Assembly: GCF_030036535.1 (NCBI RefSeq)
Contig: NZ_CP080387.1
Span: forward strand, 1,426,001 to 1,490,000
DNA from: Agrobacterium cucumeris
GTDB taxonomy: Bacteria; Pseudomonadota; Alphaproteobacteria; Rhizobiales; Rhizobiaceae
Length of the DNA: 64,000 bases
Reading direction: 5' to 3'
The position numbers were made by a program, and so were the translations under genes. Below the pieces are notes generated by a model, which worked only from the letters and a program-made list of their open reading frames with translations, was not told the origin of the DNA and made no database searches. Of the stretch, positions 55,136 to 64,000 are shown in pieces. Within the stretch, counting starts at the first letter, position 1; every line of letters begins with the position of its first letter.

Positions 55136-56128
55136 ATGTCGGCAATCAAATTCGCGGCGAAATTCGCGACACGTCTGGCCATTGCGTGCGCCGCGCTCGG
55201 CGTTTTATCACAAGCCGCTTTTTCGCAGGACGCCTTTAAAGACTTCAAGCAGCTCGGCGGCACGCCGAAAATGCCGAAGCTCAACGCTTTCACTGCCCCA
55301 ACAGCACCCAATGCCCCGGAAAGCACCGCCCGCGATATCGCCATGGAAGCCAAGCTGACGAGCGGCGGTGAAGCGGTGAAGGAAGGCCTGTCCTGGCGCG
55401 TCTTCAGCCCCATTCCAGGTGCCGATGGCAAATTGCCGATGTTGGCAAGCTCGGAGGGCGGCTCGGCGCAATTCCATCTGGTGCCCGGCGAATATTTCGT
55501 CAACGTCGCCTTCGGCCGCGCCGGCGTCACCAAGAAACTCAATATTCCGACATCAGGCAACGTCCAGAAGCAGGTGCTGATTCTCGATGCCGGCGGTTTC
55601 GTGCTGAATGCAGTTGCGGGGTCCGACAAGCAGATCTCCGGCAACCAGCTGAAATTCTCGGTCTACTCCTCCGATGCCCGCCCGGATGGCGAGCGCGGCC
55701 TGGTGATGGCCGACATCAAGCCCAATACCGTCGTTCGCCTCAACGCCGGCACCTATCACGTCGTTTCCGAATACGGCAACGTCAATGCAGTGGTGCGCGC
55801 CGATATCCAGGTGGAAGCCGGCAAGCTCACCGAAGCGACCCTGCAGCATCAGGCAGCGCAGATTACCCTCAAGCTCGTCTCTGAAGAAGGCGGCGAAGCG
55901 ATCGCCGATACGGCCTGGTCGGTGCTGAACGGCGGCGGCGACGTGGTGAATGAAAGTGTGAGCGCTTTCTCAACCATGGTGCTGGCGGAAGGCGAATATA
56001 CCGCCATCGCCCGCAACAAGGACAAGGTCTTCCAGCGCAACTTCAAGGTTACGTCCGGTCGGGATTCCGATGTGGAAGTGCTGATGAAGGATCAGGCGCC
56101 GGAAGATATGACCGGGGATTTTGAGTAG
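55136..56128 (+). CDS. Secreted beta-rich protein of unknown function
   Basis: A 330-aa exported protein. The signal peptide (FATRLAIACAALGVLSQAAFS, cut before QDAFK) is followed by two or three beta-sandwich-like repeats with shared phrasing, such as ASSEGGSAQFHLVPGEYFVNVAFGRAGVTKKLNIP (about 101-135) and FSTMVLAEGEYTAIARNKDKVFQRNFKV (about 280-308). This resembles carboxypeptidase-regulatory-like domains that coat or bind carbohydrate. A conserved rhizobial protein, with no confirmed role. No strong ribosome site is seen before the ATG. Confidence 0.78.
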   Translation: MSAIKFAAKFATRLAIACAALGVLSQAAFSQDAFKDFKQLGGTPKMPKLNAFTAPTAPNAPESTARDIAMEAKLTSGGEAVKEGLSWRVFSPIPGADGKLPMLASSEGGSAQFHLVPGEYFVNVAFGRAGVTKKLNIPTSGNVQKQVLILDAGGFVLNAVAGSDKQISGNQLKFSVYSSDARPDGERGLVMADIKPNTVVRLNAGTYHVVSEYGNVNAVVRADIQVEAGKLTEATLQHQAAQITLKLVSEEGGEAIADTAWSVLNGGGDVVNESVSAFSTMVLAEGEYTAIARNKDKVFQRNFKVTSGRDSDVEVLMKDQAPEDMTGDFE

Positions 56129-56179
56129 GTTTCGCTGCCTGTTCAGAGACGAAGTGCCTTGAAATCCCATCACACTCCG

Positions 56180-56256
56180 CGTCATCCTCGGGCTTGACCC
56201 GAGGATCCACAGTTCGGCGGTGAGAATGGATCCTCGGGTCAAGCCCGAGGATGACG
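56180..56256. repeat. Paired-arm palindrome (CCTCGGGCTTGACCCGAGG family), copy 2
   Basis: Perfect 30-bp inverted repeats (56180-56209 with 56227-56256) around a 17-bp spacer, between the converging secreted-protein and thrS genes. Arms match the element at 6871-6945 with TCATC in place of TCCTC at the outer end. Confidence 0.85.
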
Positions 56257-56287
56257 TGCAGAGAGCTTTTAGCGCCCCTCCCCCACA

Positions 56288-56314
56288 AACGAAAACGGCC
56301 CCCGAAGGGGCCGT
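56288..56314 (-). terminator. Intrinsic terminator of thrS
   Basis: A perfect 8-bp stem ACGGCCCC/GGGGCCGT (56295-56302 with 56307-56314), loop CGAA, is followed on the - strand by TTTTCGTTTG. It lies 9 bp past the thrS stop. Confidence 0.85.
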
Positions 56315-56322
56315 CATCTTCA

Positions 56323-58326
56323 TCAGGCAACCTGCTTCTTCGCCGCAAGCTTGCGCTTCACATCCGGCGGAGTCGCCTCGTCCACGAGGCTGGTAATCGC
56401 GTCTTCCAGCGACATCGGCGTCTGGTTCTGCGAACCGAGGCGGCGGATGTTGACGGTGCGCTCTTCCGCTTCCTTGCGGCCGCAGACGATGATGACCGGA
56501 ACCTTGGTCACCGAATGCTCACGGACCTTGTAGTTGATCTTCTCGTTGCGGAAATCGGTCTCCACCACCATGCCAGCCTCGCGCAGCGCCTCAGCAACCT
56601 CGCGGCCGTAATCGTCGGCATCCGAGGTGATGGTGGCGACAACCACCTGAAGCGGTGCGAACCACAGCGGCATATGGCCGGCGAAATTCTCGATCAGGAT
56701 ACCGAGGAAGCGCTCCATCGAACCGCAGATGGCGCGATGGATCATCACCGGCTGCGTCTTTTCGGAATTCTGGTCGATATAGAAGGCGCCGAAGCGTTCC
56801 GGCAGGTTGAAGTCCACCTGCGTCGTGCCGCACTGCCATTCACGGCCGATGGCGTCCTTCAGCGTATATTCGAACTTCGGCCCGTAGAAAGCGCCCTCGC
56901 CCGGCAGGATACCGGTTTTGATGCGACCGCCGGACTGTTCCTCGATGGTATGCAGAACATCCGTCATCACGCTTTCGGCGCGGTCCCACAGATCGTCGGA
57001 ACCGACGCGCTTTTCCGGGCGCGTAGACAGCTTGACGACAATCTCGCTGAAACCGAAATCCTCGTAAACCGAGAGGATCAGGTCGTTGATGCGCAGGCAT
57101 TCCGCCGCCATCTGCTCTTCCGTGCAGAAGACATGCGCATCGTCCTGTGTGAAGCCACGCACGCGCATCAGGCCATGCAGCGCGCCCGATGCCTCGTAGC
57201 GATGGACATTGCCGAATTCCGCAAGGCGAACCGGCATTTCGCGGTAAGACTTCAAGCCATGCTTGAAGATCTGAACGTGACCGGGGCAGTTCATCGGCTT
57301 CAATGCGAAGACGCGCTGATCGGCTTCCTCGTCATCGGGATGGGTAAAGGCATGGGCGGATTTCACCGCGAACATGTTTTCCTGATACCAGCCCCAGTGA
57401 CCGGAGGTTTCCCACAGCGATTTGTCCAGCACCTGTGGCGCGTTGACTTCCTGATAGGTATTGGCGAGCCGGCGGCGCATATAGGCCGTCAGCGTCTGGA
57501 ACATGCGCCAGCCCTTGCCGTGCCAGAACACGACGCCCGGGCCCTCCTCCTGGAAATGGAACAGGTCCATTTCGCGGCCGAGGCGGCGGTGATCACGCTT
57601 TTCAGCTTCGGCCAGAATGTGGAGATAATTGTCCAGCTCTTCCTGCGTCGCCCAGGCGGTGCCATAGATACGCGACAGCATCGCATTGTTGCTGTCACCG
57701 CGCCAATAGGCGCCGGCCACCTTCATCAGCTTGAAGGCCGTACCGATCTGCCCCGTGGAGGCCATATGCGGGCCACGGCAAAGATCGAACCAGTCGCCCT
57801 GATAATAGATCTTCAGGTCCTGGCCTTCTGGAATGGCATCAACCAGCTCGACCTTGTAGTTCTCGCCCTTGGCGGCAAAAACTTCCTTGGCCTTTTCGCG
57901 CGACCAGATTTCGCGGGTAAACGACTTGTTGCGCTGGATGATTTCCTTCATCCGCTTTTCGATCTTCGGCAGATCTTCCGGCGTGAAAGGTTCGTTCTTG
58001 GCGAAGTCGTAATAAAAGCCGTTTTCGATCACCGGACCGATCGTCACCTGCGTGCCGGGCCACAGCTCCTGCACGGCCTCAGCCATCACGTGCGCGGCAT
58101 CGTGGCGGATGAGCTCCAGCGCACGCCCGTCTTCACGCGTGACGATCTCGATTTTGCCATCGGTGATGGTCTCGGACAAATCGCGCACGGTGCCATCAAG
58201 CGCAATGGCGACAGCCTTCTTGGCAAGCGATTTGGAAATGGATTCGGCGACCTCACGGCCGGTCGTACCGGCGGGGTAGCTGCGCACGGATCCATCGGGA
58301 AATGTAAGGGAAATGGCTTCAGACAT
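56323..58326 (-). CDS. thrS: Threonyl-tRNA synthetase
   Basis: A class II aminoacyl-tRNA synthetase of 667 aa. The N-terminal TGS domain (about 1-65) opens [19 protein letters not shown]. An editing domain follows with the [18 protein letters not shown] motif. Class II core motifs include [54 protein letters not shown] (motif 2) and [21 protein letters not shown] (motif 3), then the anticodon domain (last 110 residues). It is a stand-alone gene with its own terminator. Confidence 0.98.
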   Translation of the reverse strand: MSEAISLTFPDGSVRSYPAGTTGREVAESISKSLAKKAVAIALDGTVRDLSETITDGKIEIVTREDGRALELIRHDAAHVMAEAVQELWPGTQVTIGPVIENGFYYDFAKNEPFTPEDLPKIEKRMKEIIQRNKSFTREIWSREKAKEVFAAKGENYKVELVDAIPEGQDLKIYYQGDWFDLCRGPHMASTGQIGTAFKLMKVAGAYWRGDSNNAMLSRIYGTAWATQEELDNYLHILAEAEKRDHRRLGREMDLFHFQEEGPGVVFWHGKGWRMFQTLTAYMRRRLANTYQEVNAPQVLDKSLWETSGHWGWYQENMFAVKSAHAFTHPDDEEADQRVFALKPMNCPGHVQIFKHGLKSYREMPVRLAEFGNVHRYEASGALHGLMRVRGFTQDDAHVFCTEEQMAAECLRINDLILSVYEDFGFSEIVVKLSTRPEKRVGSDDLWDRAESVMTDVLHTIEEQSGGRIKTGILPGEGAFYGPKFEYTLKDAIGREWQCGTTQVDFNLPERFGAFYIDQNSEKTQPVMIHRAICGSMERFLGILIENFAGHMPLWFAPLQVVVATITSDADDYGREVAEALREAGMVVETDFRNEKINYKVREHSVTKVPVIIVCGRKEAEERTVNIRRLGSQNQTPMSLEDAITSLVDEATPPDVKRKLAAKKQVA

Positions 58327-58452
58327 CGTCTAGTGCTCCTGTCCAGTCCCGCCAACGAATGCGGGTGGTGTTGGAATAATGATTTGCCCGCGATAAGCGA
58401 ACAGGCAGGCTGATAAAGGCTTTTGCCATTCCAGTCAAAGGTGAAGGGCATT

Positions 58453-58977
58453 TCAGCCGAGCATTTTCGCCAGCCCGTTGACGGTATTGGCATTACGGGT
58501 CGTGCCTATGCCAAGCCTTTTCGTGGTCAGGACTGACAGCAACCGGCTCTCGCTCGGCTTGCCTTGAAAATCGATCCAAAGGTCGCCGCCGACCACGGCA
58601 ATCTTTTCCTGCTGACGATATTTCTCGAGTGATCCAAGAACGTCCTCGCCAAGCGGCTCCCGCATCACCCGAATGCAGACGTCAGGAGAATTGCCATGCG
58701 GAAACGGATTGTCTGACGCCAGCCTCAGCCAGTCGCCGCCCGCGCGAACGAGTATATCGACATGTTTGCCGAACCGCGCCTCAAAAGCGCGCTCGAGCCT
58801 GTCCTCGATCTCGTAAACGGGAGCTGCCTCACCACGAAAGACCAGATTTCCGGTGGCAACCAGCGTTCTGCAGTCCTGAAATCCCAGTTCCCCGGCCATC
58901 GCCCGCAGATCGGCCATCACCAGCCGCTTGCCGGCGCCAAGAACGATGCTGTGCAGCAGCGCCACATACTCACTCAT
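58453..58977 (-). CDS. DUF1697 protein
   Basis: A 174-aa cytosolic protein with the full DUF1697 pattern: VALLHSIVLGAGKRLVMADLRAMAGELGFQDCRTLVATGNLVF at the start (family consensus LRxINVGG..MADLR..L..LG..V.TYI.SGNVVF), then AFEARFGKHVDILVRAGGDW. The usual LRGINV is replaced by LLHSIVLGAG. Function unknown. Its ATG overlaps the yidD stop by three bases (ATGA), so it is translated with yidD. Confidence 0.84.
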   Translation of the reverse strand: MSEYVALLHSIVLGAGKRLVMADLRAMAGELGFQDCRTLVATGNLVFRGEAAPVYEIEDRLERAFEARFGKHVDILVRAGGDWLRLASDNPFPHGNSPDVCIRVMREPLGEDVLGSLEKYRQQEKIAVVGGDLWIDFQGKPSESRLLSVLTTKRLGIGTTRNANTVNGLAKMLG

Positions 58978-59333
58978 CGGCGCAGGCTCCAGTAACGCCA
59001 GGGTGCCCACCAGCGTCGCTTTTCACCGAGCGTTTCCGGCACCGGGTCGAGCCCGCTGGTGCCGCCCGGGCCGCAGCGCGCCACGCGAAACAGCGTCATC
59101 CAGCCGCCTGCCCAGAGCCCGTGGCGGGCAATCGCCTCATAACCATATTCGGAACAGGTGGGGATATGGCGGCAGGAATTGCCAATGAAACCGGAAAGTG
59201 TGAGCTGATAAAGCCTGATAAAACCGACGCCGAAAAGCCGTCCCGGTGTTTTGGCGAAAGCGCCAGCCCAGTTGCGGGATCGTCCCGCTTTCACCGCTGT
59301 CTGCTGGTGCCGGCAGCCCGGTTCGCCGCACAT
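58974..59333 (-). CDS. yidD: Membrane-protein insertion efficiency factor YidD
   Basis: A small 119-aa membrane-associated protein that helps YidC-dependent insertion. The family signature LSGFIGNSCRHIPTCSEYGYEAIARHG is present (residues about 46-72), with the two cysteines, followed by GPGG and a C-terminal tail. The protein is longer at the N-terminus (about 35 basic residues) than E. coli YidD. The gene lies 3 bp after the IscU-like gene stop and overlaps the DUF1697 start. Confidence 0.92.
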   Translation of the reverse strand: MCGEPGCRHQQTAVKAGRSRNWAGAFAKTPGRLFGVGFIRLYQLTLSGFIGNSCRHIPTCSEYGYEAIARHGLWAGGWMTLFRVARCGPGGTSGLDPVPETLGEKRRWWAPWRYWSLRR

Positions 59334-59336
59334 CGT

Positions 59337-59783
59337 CTAACCCGCAGCGTTCAGAACCGGCCGGCCTTCGATCTGGTCGAGCGCATCGACCACCGCTTCG
59401 AAAGTCAGCATGGTGGAGGCGTGGCGCGCCTTGAAATCCCGGACGGGGGAAAGCACCCGCATATCCTCAAAACGGCCCGTCGGCCCCTCGCCGCCCTGTT
59501 TCAGCATGGCCAGCATATCTTCCCGCGCCTGGCGGATTTCACCGCTGGAAGCGCCGATGACATGATGCGCCATGATGGAAGAAGACGCCTGACCAAGCGC
59601 GCAGGCACGAACCTCGTGCGAAAATCCGGTCACGATGCCGTCTTTCACCTTCAGATAGACCTTGAGCTTCGAGCCGCATAGCCGGGAGTGTTTTTCGGCG
59701 CTGGCATCGGCATCCTCAAGAACACCGATCAGCGGAATATTCCCGGCAAAGTCCAGAATGCGGTTATTGTAGATGTCATCCAT
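59337..59783 (-). CDS. IscU/NifU-N-like Fe-S scaffold-family protein
   Basis: A 148-aa protein with the IscU fold. Two of the three scaffold cysteines are kept: Cys36 in RLCGSKLKV and Cys61 in VRACALGQASSSIMA. The third site, normally HCS near the C-terminus, reads HAS (His121-Ala122), so the classical three-cysteine cluster site is incomplete. Cys36 also lacks the following Asp (CGD to CGS). It may bind a cluster differently or serve as an adaptor. The ATG at 59783 gives MDDIYNNRILDFAGNIP; the longer frame to 59843 is not family-like. First gene of the - strand IscU-yidD-DUF1697 unit. Confidence 0.86.
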   Translation of the reverse strand: MDDIYNNRILDFAGNIPLIGVLEDADASAEKHSRLCGSKLKVYLKVKDGIVTGFSHEVRACALGQASSSIMAHHVIGASSGEIRQAREDMLAMLKQGGEGPTGRFEDMRVLSPVRDFKARHASTMLTFEAVVDALDQIEGRPVLNAAG

Positions 59784-60064
59784 CGTCAGGTGTCCGGCGC
59801 GCTCAAAATGCCCAAAACGGGACAGGTCAGATTTTTCAAACACAGCGTTTGTCGCAGTGAAGCTTTCCTGCCCTTCATTCTCATTATATGCTAACGAGCT
59901 TTCTGGACATCAAGCCATGATGAAATTAACGGCTTCGATACCGAATTATCAGCAGCGGCCTTGCCAAAATGCTGTAAAACAACCAGATAGCAGCAACTGC
60001 GAACATGAGTTCGCGATGAAAAACGAGTTCAGGTGCGGCCTTTACCCGCATCGGGAGAGACGAA

Positions 60065-60691
60065 ATGGATGCGATCGTGAAGAATTTCCCCGGCGCTGGC
60101 ACAAAACCCGACGTGGCCGAGGCTCGCCCAAGCCAGGCGGAAGCTGAAGAAGCAGTACGCGTTCTTCTGCGCTGGGCGGGAGAAAATCCTGCCCGTGAAG
60201 GACTTCTGGATACGCCGAAGCGTGTCGCCAAGGCCTATCGCGAACTCTTCGCCGGTTATGAGCTGAATGTTCAGGACGTGCTCGGCACGACCTTCGAGGA
60301 AGTCGGCGGTTATGACGATGTGGTGCTGGTGCGCGACATCCCGTTCTTCTCCCATTGCGAACACCATATGGTGCCGATCGTCGGCAAGGCGCATGTCGCC
60401 TATCTTCCGGCTGGCCGCGTGCTTGGCCTGTCGAAGATTGCCCGCGTTGTCGAAATCTTCGGCCGCCGCCTGCAGACGCAGGAAAACATGACCGCGCAGA
60501 TCGCCAGATCCATCGAAGAAACGCTGAAACCGCGTGGCGTGGCCGTCATGATCGACGCCGAACATATGTGCATGTCCATGCGCGGCGTCAACAAGCAGGG
60601 GTCGACAACGCTGACCACCAGCTTCACCGGCTCGTTCAAGAACGACCCGGCCGAGCAGGTCCGCTTCATGACCATGGTGCGGAACCGCTAG
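60065..60691 (+). CDS. folE: GTP cyclohydrolase I FolE
   Basis: Catalyses GTP to dihydroneopterin triphosphate, the first step of folate synthesis. The protein is 208 aa. Zinc ligands are Cys98 and His101 ([11 protein letters not shown]) and Cys169 ([11 protein letters not shown]), and the GTP-binding [17 protein letters not shown] block follows the first motif. GGGAGAGACGAA precedes the ATG. It is divergent from the IscU-like gene, with about 280 bp between the starts. Confidence 0.97.
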   Translation: MDAIVKNFPGAGTKPDVAEARPSQAEAEEAVRVLLRWAGENPAREGLLDTPKRVAKAYRELFAGYELNVQDVLGTTFEEVGGYDDVVLVRDIPFFSHCEHHMVPIVGKAHVAYLPAGRVLGLSKIARVVEIFGRRLQTQENMTAQIARSIEETLKPRGVAVMIDAEHMCMSMRGVNKQGSTTLTTSFTGSFKNDPAEQVRFMTMVRNR

Positions 60692-60818
60692 GCATCGGAC
60701 CGAATCGCACAGCGCGGTTTTCGGGAAATCCGGTGATCAGATAAGACCTGGAGTGGCGGAATCGATTCCGTTCTTTCGCCGCTCTGATCGTTCCGCCAGT
60801 TCAGTTTCCGGGGTTACC

Positions 60819-61271
60819 ATGTCCATTCCCTTTCCATCCGCGCCAGCGGATAAGGAAGTGCTCGAAAACGCAGGCCTTTTTTCGCCAAAATTCGATGCCA
60901 ACGGCCTCGTTACCGCCGTGGTCACCGACGCTCGCGACGGTGAATTGCTGATGGTCGCCCATATGAATGCCGAAGCCCTGTCGCTGACGCTGGAAACGGG
61001 CATCGCCCACTATTACAGCCGCTCTCGCGACAAGATCTGGAAGAAGGGCGAAACATCCGGCAACCTGCAGACGGTGAAGGAATTCCGCACCGATTGTGAT
61101 CAGGACGCCGTGTGGCTGAAAGTCTCCGTCGCTGGCCATGATGCCACCTGCCATACCGGCCGCCGCTCCTGCTTTTATCGCACCGTGGAAATGTCTGATG
61201 GCGAAGCCGTGACCAAAATCACCGACGATACCCGTCATTTTGATCCGGCGACCACCTATTCCGGCACCTAA
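60819..61271 (+). CDS. hisI: Phosphoribosyl-AMP cyclohydrolase HisI
   Basis: Opens the adenine ring of PR-AMP in histidine synthesis. The protein is 150 aa, the separate (not HisE-fused) form. The metal site is DCDQD (Asp92, Asp94, Asp96, with Cys93) and the zinc cysteines are C111 and C118 in [13 protein letters not shown] chose the ATG at 60819 because GGGG lies 6 bases upstream and the family N-terminus is at this site; the frame extends to 60753. Confidence 0.96.
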   Translation: MSIPFPSAPADKEVLENAGLFSPKFDANGLVTAVVTDARDGELLMVAHMNAEALSLTLETGIAHYYSRSRDKIWKKGETSGNLQTVKEFRTDCDQDAVWLKVSVAGHDATCHTGRRSCFYRTVEMSDGEAVTKITDDTRHFDPATTYSGT

Positions 61272-61366
61272 ACGGCCCGGCTTCCATCGGCCGCACCAAT
61301 TTGCTACCAATATAGCAGGTTCCGGGGATAGGACGGAGCCTCACGGAACTGGCAGGGAGTGCGATC

Positions 61367-62302
61367 ATGTTGGGATGGGGAAATCGTCGCAATCAGCTCG
61401 CGGCTGGAAACCCCGAAGACATGGAGCCGCCCATCGTCAGCGAGCGCGTTGATACGCGCCGCATCGCGCTGGCGCTCGGTGGCGGGGCGGCACGCGGCTG
61501 GGCCCATATCGGCGTCCTGCGGGCGCTGGACGAGGCAGGCGTGAAGATCGGCATGATTGCCGGCACCTCGATCGGCGCTCTGGTCGGCGGGTGTTATCTG
61601 GCCGGCAAGCTCGATGAGCTGGAAGAATTCGCCCGTTCGCTGACCATGCGCCGCATTGCCGGCCTGCTGGACCTGACGATCGGCGGCGGCGGCCTGTTTG
61701 GCGGCATGCGGCTGACCAAACGCATGCAGGAACATCTGGAAGGCCTGCGCGTCGAGAACCTCGAACATCCCTTCATCGCCGTCGCCACGGAACTGCGCAC
61801 CGGCCATGAGGTCTGGATCCATCAGGGTGATCTCGTCACGGCGCTTCGCTCATCCTATGCGCTGCCGGGAATTTTCGAACCGGTGCAATGCAACGGCCGC
61901 ACTTTGATCGATGGCGCGCTGGTCAATCCCGTGCCGGTTTCGGTTTGCCGGGCTTATGAGCAGGCGCTGGTCGTTGCCGTCAATCTCAATTACGATCTGT
62001 TTGGCCGTTCCGCCGTGGTCAAGCATGCAGCCTCGCCACATGCAGGTTCCGCTCCGGCCGTGGAAAGCACCCCGCGTCCCGGCCTGCCGGGCGTCATGGT
62101 ACAGGCCTTCAACATCATTCAGGACCGGATTTCACGCTCGCGCCTCGCCGGCGATCCGCCCGACCTCATGTTGCATCCGCGCATCAACGATATCGGCCTG
62201 TCGGAATTCCATCGCGCCAGCGAAGCCATCGACAGGGGATATCAGGAAACGCGTGCGCGCATTCCCGAACTGGAGCGCATGCAGCAGGCGTTCCGGCGCT
62301 AA
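61367..62302 (+). CDS. Patatin-like phospholipase (RssA-like)
   Basis: A 311-aa cytosolic serine-Asp hydrolase. The oxyanion loop is GGGAARG (38-44), the nucleophile is Ser68 in GTSIG (66-70), and the Asp is D182 in IDGAL. All the catalytic parts are intact. The C-terminal 60 residues (GVMVQAFNIIQDRISRSRLAGDPPDLMLHPRI) match the RssA branch. The substrate lipid is unknown. The ATG has GGGAG upstream. It converges on the orphan gene at 62311. Confidence 0.9.
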   Translation: MLGWGNRRNQLAAGNPEDMEPPIVSERVDTRRIALALGGGAARGWAHIGVLRALDEAGVKIGMIAGTSIGALVGGCYLAGKLDELEEFARSLTMRRIAGLLDLTIGGGGLFGGMRLTKRMQEHLEGLRVENLEHPFIAVATELRTGHEVWIHQGDLVTALRSSYALPGIFEPVQCNGRTLIDGALVNPVPVSVCRAYEQALVVAVNLNYDLFGRSAVVKHAASPHAGSAPAVESTPRPGLPGVMVQAFNIIQDRISRSRLAGDPPDLMLHPRINDIGLSEFHRASEAIDRGYQETRARIPELERMQQAFRR

Positions 62303-62310
62303 GGAAAGTC

Positions 62311-62733
62311 CTACGTACCCGGAGCCTCTCCGGTTCGTACGTCTTTGTAAATTGAATTGATTTTACTCAGCACCGCTTCATCGTCTGTATCGATCTCGTA
62401 AAACGTACTGTCGATGGCTCGGATTGTAACCCAAGTCTTGTCCGACTGCGTTGGTTCCGAACCGACAAACTCACCCCAGATAACCTGCCGCGTATTCTCT
62501 GCCAAGGCTGCTAATTCAGAGCCCAAAAGCTGGGCATTGTGCCGCGCTAATTCTTCCAACTGCTCGCCACCTTCACCTGTGGCCTCAAACCATTCGTGCC
62601 CGGATTTGGACGACTTGACGGTCGAAACAACCCAATTTGCTTCGAACGAGCCAGGTGCCAAAAGCCGCAGCAAGTCCCTCAGACCAAGAGCAAGGACGTG
62701 CTGTTTGAGATCGTAAATTCTAAGTGTCGTCAC
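62311..62733 (-). CDS. Orphan cytosolic protein of unknown function
   Basis: A 140-aa soluble protein that I do not recognise. The start is a GTG at 62733 with AGGGG 6 bases upstream. It begins TTLRIYDLKQHVLALGLRDLLRLL, a helical N-terminus, has an acidic helix around 60-80 (GEQLEELARHNAQLLGSELAAL) and a WVTIRAIDSTFYEIDTDDEAVLSKI core strand-helix at 96-125. Composition is A+T-richer than the patatin and CBS genes on either side, so it may have been acquired. A frame reading to 62832 is not needed. Confidence 0.6.
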   Translation of the reverse strand: MTTLRIYDLKQHVLALGLRDLLRLLAPGSFEANWVVSTVKSSKSGHEWFEATGEGGEQLEELARHNAQLLGSELAALAENTRQVIWGEFVGSEPTQSDKTWVTIRAIDSTFYEIDTDDEAVLSKINSIYKDVRTGEAPGT

Positions 62734-62910
62734 AGTGTTCCCCTTGACGCCACGAGTCGCATTGGGAGCAGAACTTTGTTGACCCGGCATAGGGCACGCC
62801 CCGTCTGAACGGAATCGTTCGGAGTGCTCCATCTCTTCGTTTTAGCCGTTATCCCGACATAAAACCGATACGCACTTTTACCGGAAATGCCCTGCCCCCT
62901 GCGCAAAGCT

Positions 62911-63345
62911 TCAGCCGGCAATATAGGCCTTGATGTGTTCCGCCTCGGCCTCGATCTCGCCGATCCGCGCCTTCACCACGTCACCGATGGAGATAATACC
63001 GGCAAGGCGGCCGTTTTCCTCGACCGGAATATGGCGGAAACGCCCACCGGTCATGATTTCCATCAGCTCGTCGGTGGTAGAATTGTGATGACAGCGGATG
63101 ACGTTTTTGGTCATGGCCACGGAGACGGATTGCAGCAGGGAAGCGGCGCCCTGGCCCGCCACGGCCTTCACCAGATCACGTTCCGTGAAAATGCCGAGAA
63201 CGACACCATCGGCATCCGTCACGACGACCGAACCGATCTTGTGCGCATGCAGCGTTCCCGCTGCCTCGCCGATGCTGACCTCCGGCCCCACGGTCACGAC
63301 ATCCCGGCCCTTGCGGTCGAGAAGATCCTTTACGAATGTTGGCAT
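62911..63345 (-). CDS. Two-CBS-domain protein
   Basis: A 144-aa protein that is one Bateman pair of CBS domains (about 10-60, VVTVGPEVSIGEAAGTLHAHKIGSVVVTDADG; and 78-130, VIRCHHNSTTDELMEIMTGGRFRHIPVEENGRLAGIISIGDVV). The GIFTERDL phrase of domain 1 is the usual adenosyl-ligand segment. Stand-alone CBS pairs bind AMP or ATP and regulate a partner; none is evident here. GAGGAGGAAGGC lies directly before the ATG. Confidence 0.93.
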   Translation of the reverse strand: MPTFVKDLLDRKGRDVVTVGPEVSIGEAAGTLHAHKIGSVVVTDADGVVLGIFTERDLVKAVAGQGAASLLQSVSVAMTKNVIRCHHNSTTDELMEIMTGGRFRHIPVEENGRLAGIISIGDVVKARIGEIEAEAEHIKAYIAG

Positions 63346-63545
63346 GCCTTCCTCCTCTTTTCAGCGATCACAGCACGCCGCAGTCTCCCCCGGCGGTTGC
63401 AAATCATGAAGCATGGTGCGCTGAGGCCCGTGTGAATGCAATCCCGGATGGGACGCGCCCAAGCAAATTTGCGCCATGGTCGACAAGGAGCGTGATCGCT
63501 TCGATGCGCCGCCACAAACCGCGGCGCGCCTCTGCCGGGCCCGCT

Positions 63546-64000
63546 TTAGCGCAGCGGGCGATCAAACAGGCCGAAGAACAGGAAGCCCAGCAGAAAGCCG
63601 AAAACATGCGCGTCCCAGGCGATTTCACCACCGACATCGCCGAACAGCGGTATGCCGACTGCGATCAGCACATTGCCGAACAGCCACATCAGCGTGAAGA
63701 TCAGCACGGTGCGGTTGGAAAGCGCCTCCAGAATGCCCTGCCGCGGCATCAGATGGCCGAAAGAGGCGTTGTAGCCACCACGGGCGGGGAAAACGAAACG
63801 GCAGGCTGCTCCCATCAATGCCGAAACAACGCCGGACGCGCCAATCAGCACCGTGACATCGCCCCAGTTCAACGCCGCATGGCCGAAGGCCGAAACGGCG
63901 GCGGAAATGCACCATAACAGCACGAAGCGCAATGTTCCGATCCGGCGCAGAACCGGTGCGCCAAAGGCCATCAGCCACAATCCATTAAACAGAATATGTT
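63546..64000 (-). CDS. Rhomboid-family serine protease, 5' end missing
   Basis: The last 151 codons of an intramembrane protease gene. The frame enters at the right edge with HILFNGLWLMAFGAPVL, the His-x3-Asn oxyanion helix of rhomboids. The nucleophile motif is GASGVVSALMGA and the catalytic His is in WDAHVFGFLLG; both are intact. Six hydrophobic segments are visible or implied. Its start lies beyond 64000. The 200-bp gap to the CBS gene holds nothing I can support. Confidence 0.9.
   Translation of the reverse strand, partial: HILFNGLWLMAFGAPVLRRIGTLRFVLLWCISAAVSAFGHAALNWGDVTVLIGASGVVSALMGAACRFVFPARGGYNASFGHLMPRQGILEALSNRTVLIFTLMWLFGNVLIAVGIPLFGDVGGEIAWDAHVFGFLLGFLFFGLFDRPLR

Overview
This 64 kb window is chromosomal DNA from a member of the Rhizobiaceae, most likely an Agrobacterium close to A. 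tumefaciens/fabrum. The evidence is the G+C-rich coding bias, an ExoR periplasmic regulator, a PopZ-type polar organiser, a class II (B12-dependent) ribonucleotide reductase, Rhizobiaceae-only families (DUF982, DUF3309, DUF2336) and several mosaic palindromes of the kind called RIMEs in rhizobia. The species assignment is inference from remembered gene families, because no search was run.

Layout. 1-7 kb: the 3' part of a CPA2 K+/H+ antiporter gene, a DUF971 gene, then a + strand run moaA, DMT exporter, Bcr/CflA-type MFS exporter, mobA, mobB (molybdenum cofactor genes with two exporters inserted). 7-23 kb: a long - strand block read from right to left as dgt, argS, a large SPOR-domain envelope protein, nagZ, scpA, scpB, tatA, tatB, tatC, serS, surE, pcm and an NlpD-like LysM/M23 lipoprotein. 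It links chromosome segregation, Tat export, peptidoglycan recycling and division. 23-32.6 kb: erpA and xth on +, then exoR, a FadL-type outer-membrane protein, valS, popZ and a second pcm-like gene on -. 32.8 kb: tRNA-Cys(GCA).

33-35.1 kb is a patch of very small membrane or secreted proteins (DUF3309, DUF982, a small lipoprotein and three tiny candidates). 35-39 kb holds wrbA, a cinA-type MoCF protein, a tandem Usp protein and gpt, with palindromic repeats between them. 39.5-43.3 kb is nrdJ, preceded by an 840-bp leader region with a strong NrdR-box match. 43.6-45.4 kb is an A+T-richer insert holding a two-gene operon: an SGNH hydrolase with an unrecognised N-terminal domain, overlapping a small protein that resembles the calcium-binding galactophilic lectin LecA (PA-IL). 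This is the best candidate in the window for an undescribed system.

45.4-64 kb returns to core genes. These are mntH with a Mur-type operator, a VOC protein, an ABC exporter, an AI-2E-type permease, a GNAT protein, DUF2336, a flavin reductase/nitroreductase pair, a secreted beta-rich protein, thrS, DUF1697, yidD and an IscU-like protein lacking its third cysteine. They are followed by folE, hisI, a patatin-like phospholipase, an orphan gene, a two-CBS protein and a rhomboid protease cut by the right edge.

Five RIME-like elements, three shorter palindromes of one other arm sequence, a 124-bp palindrome and a composite hairpin occupy intergenic gaps. The RIME arms and cores are visibly shuffled between copies.
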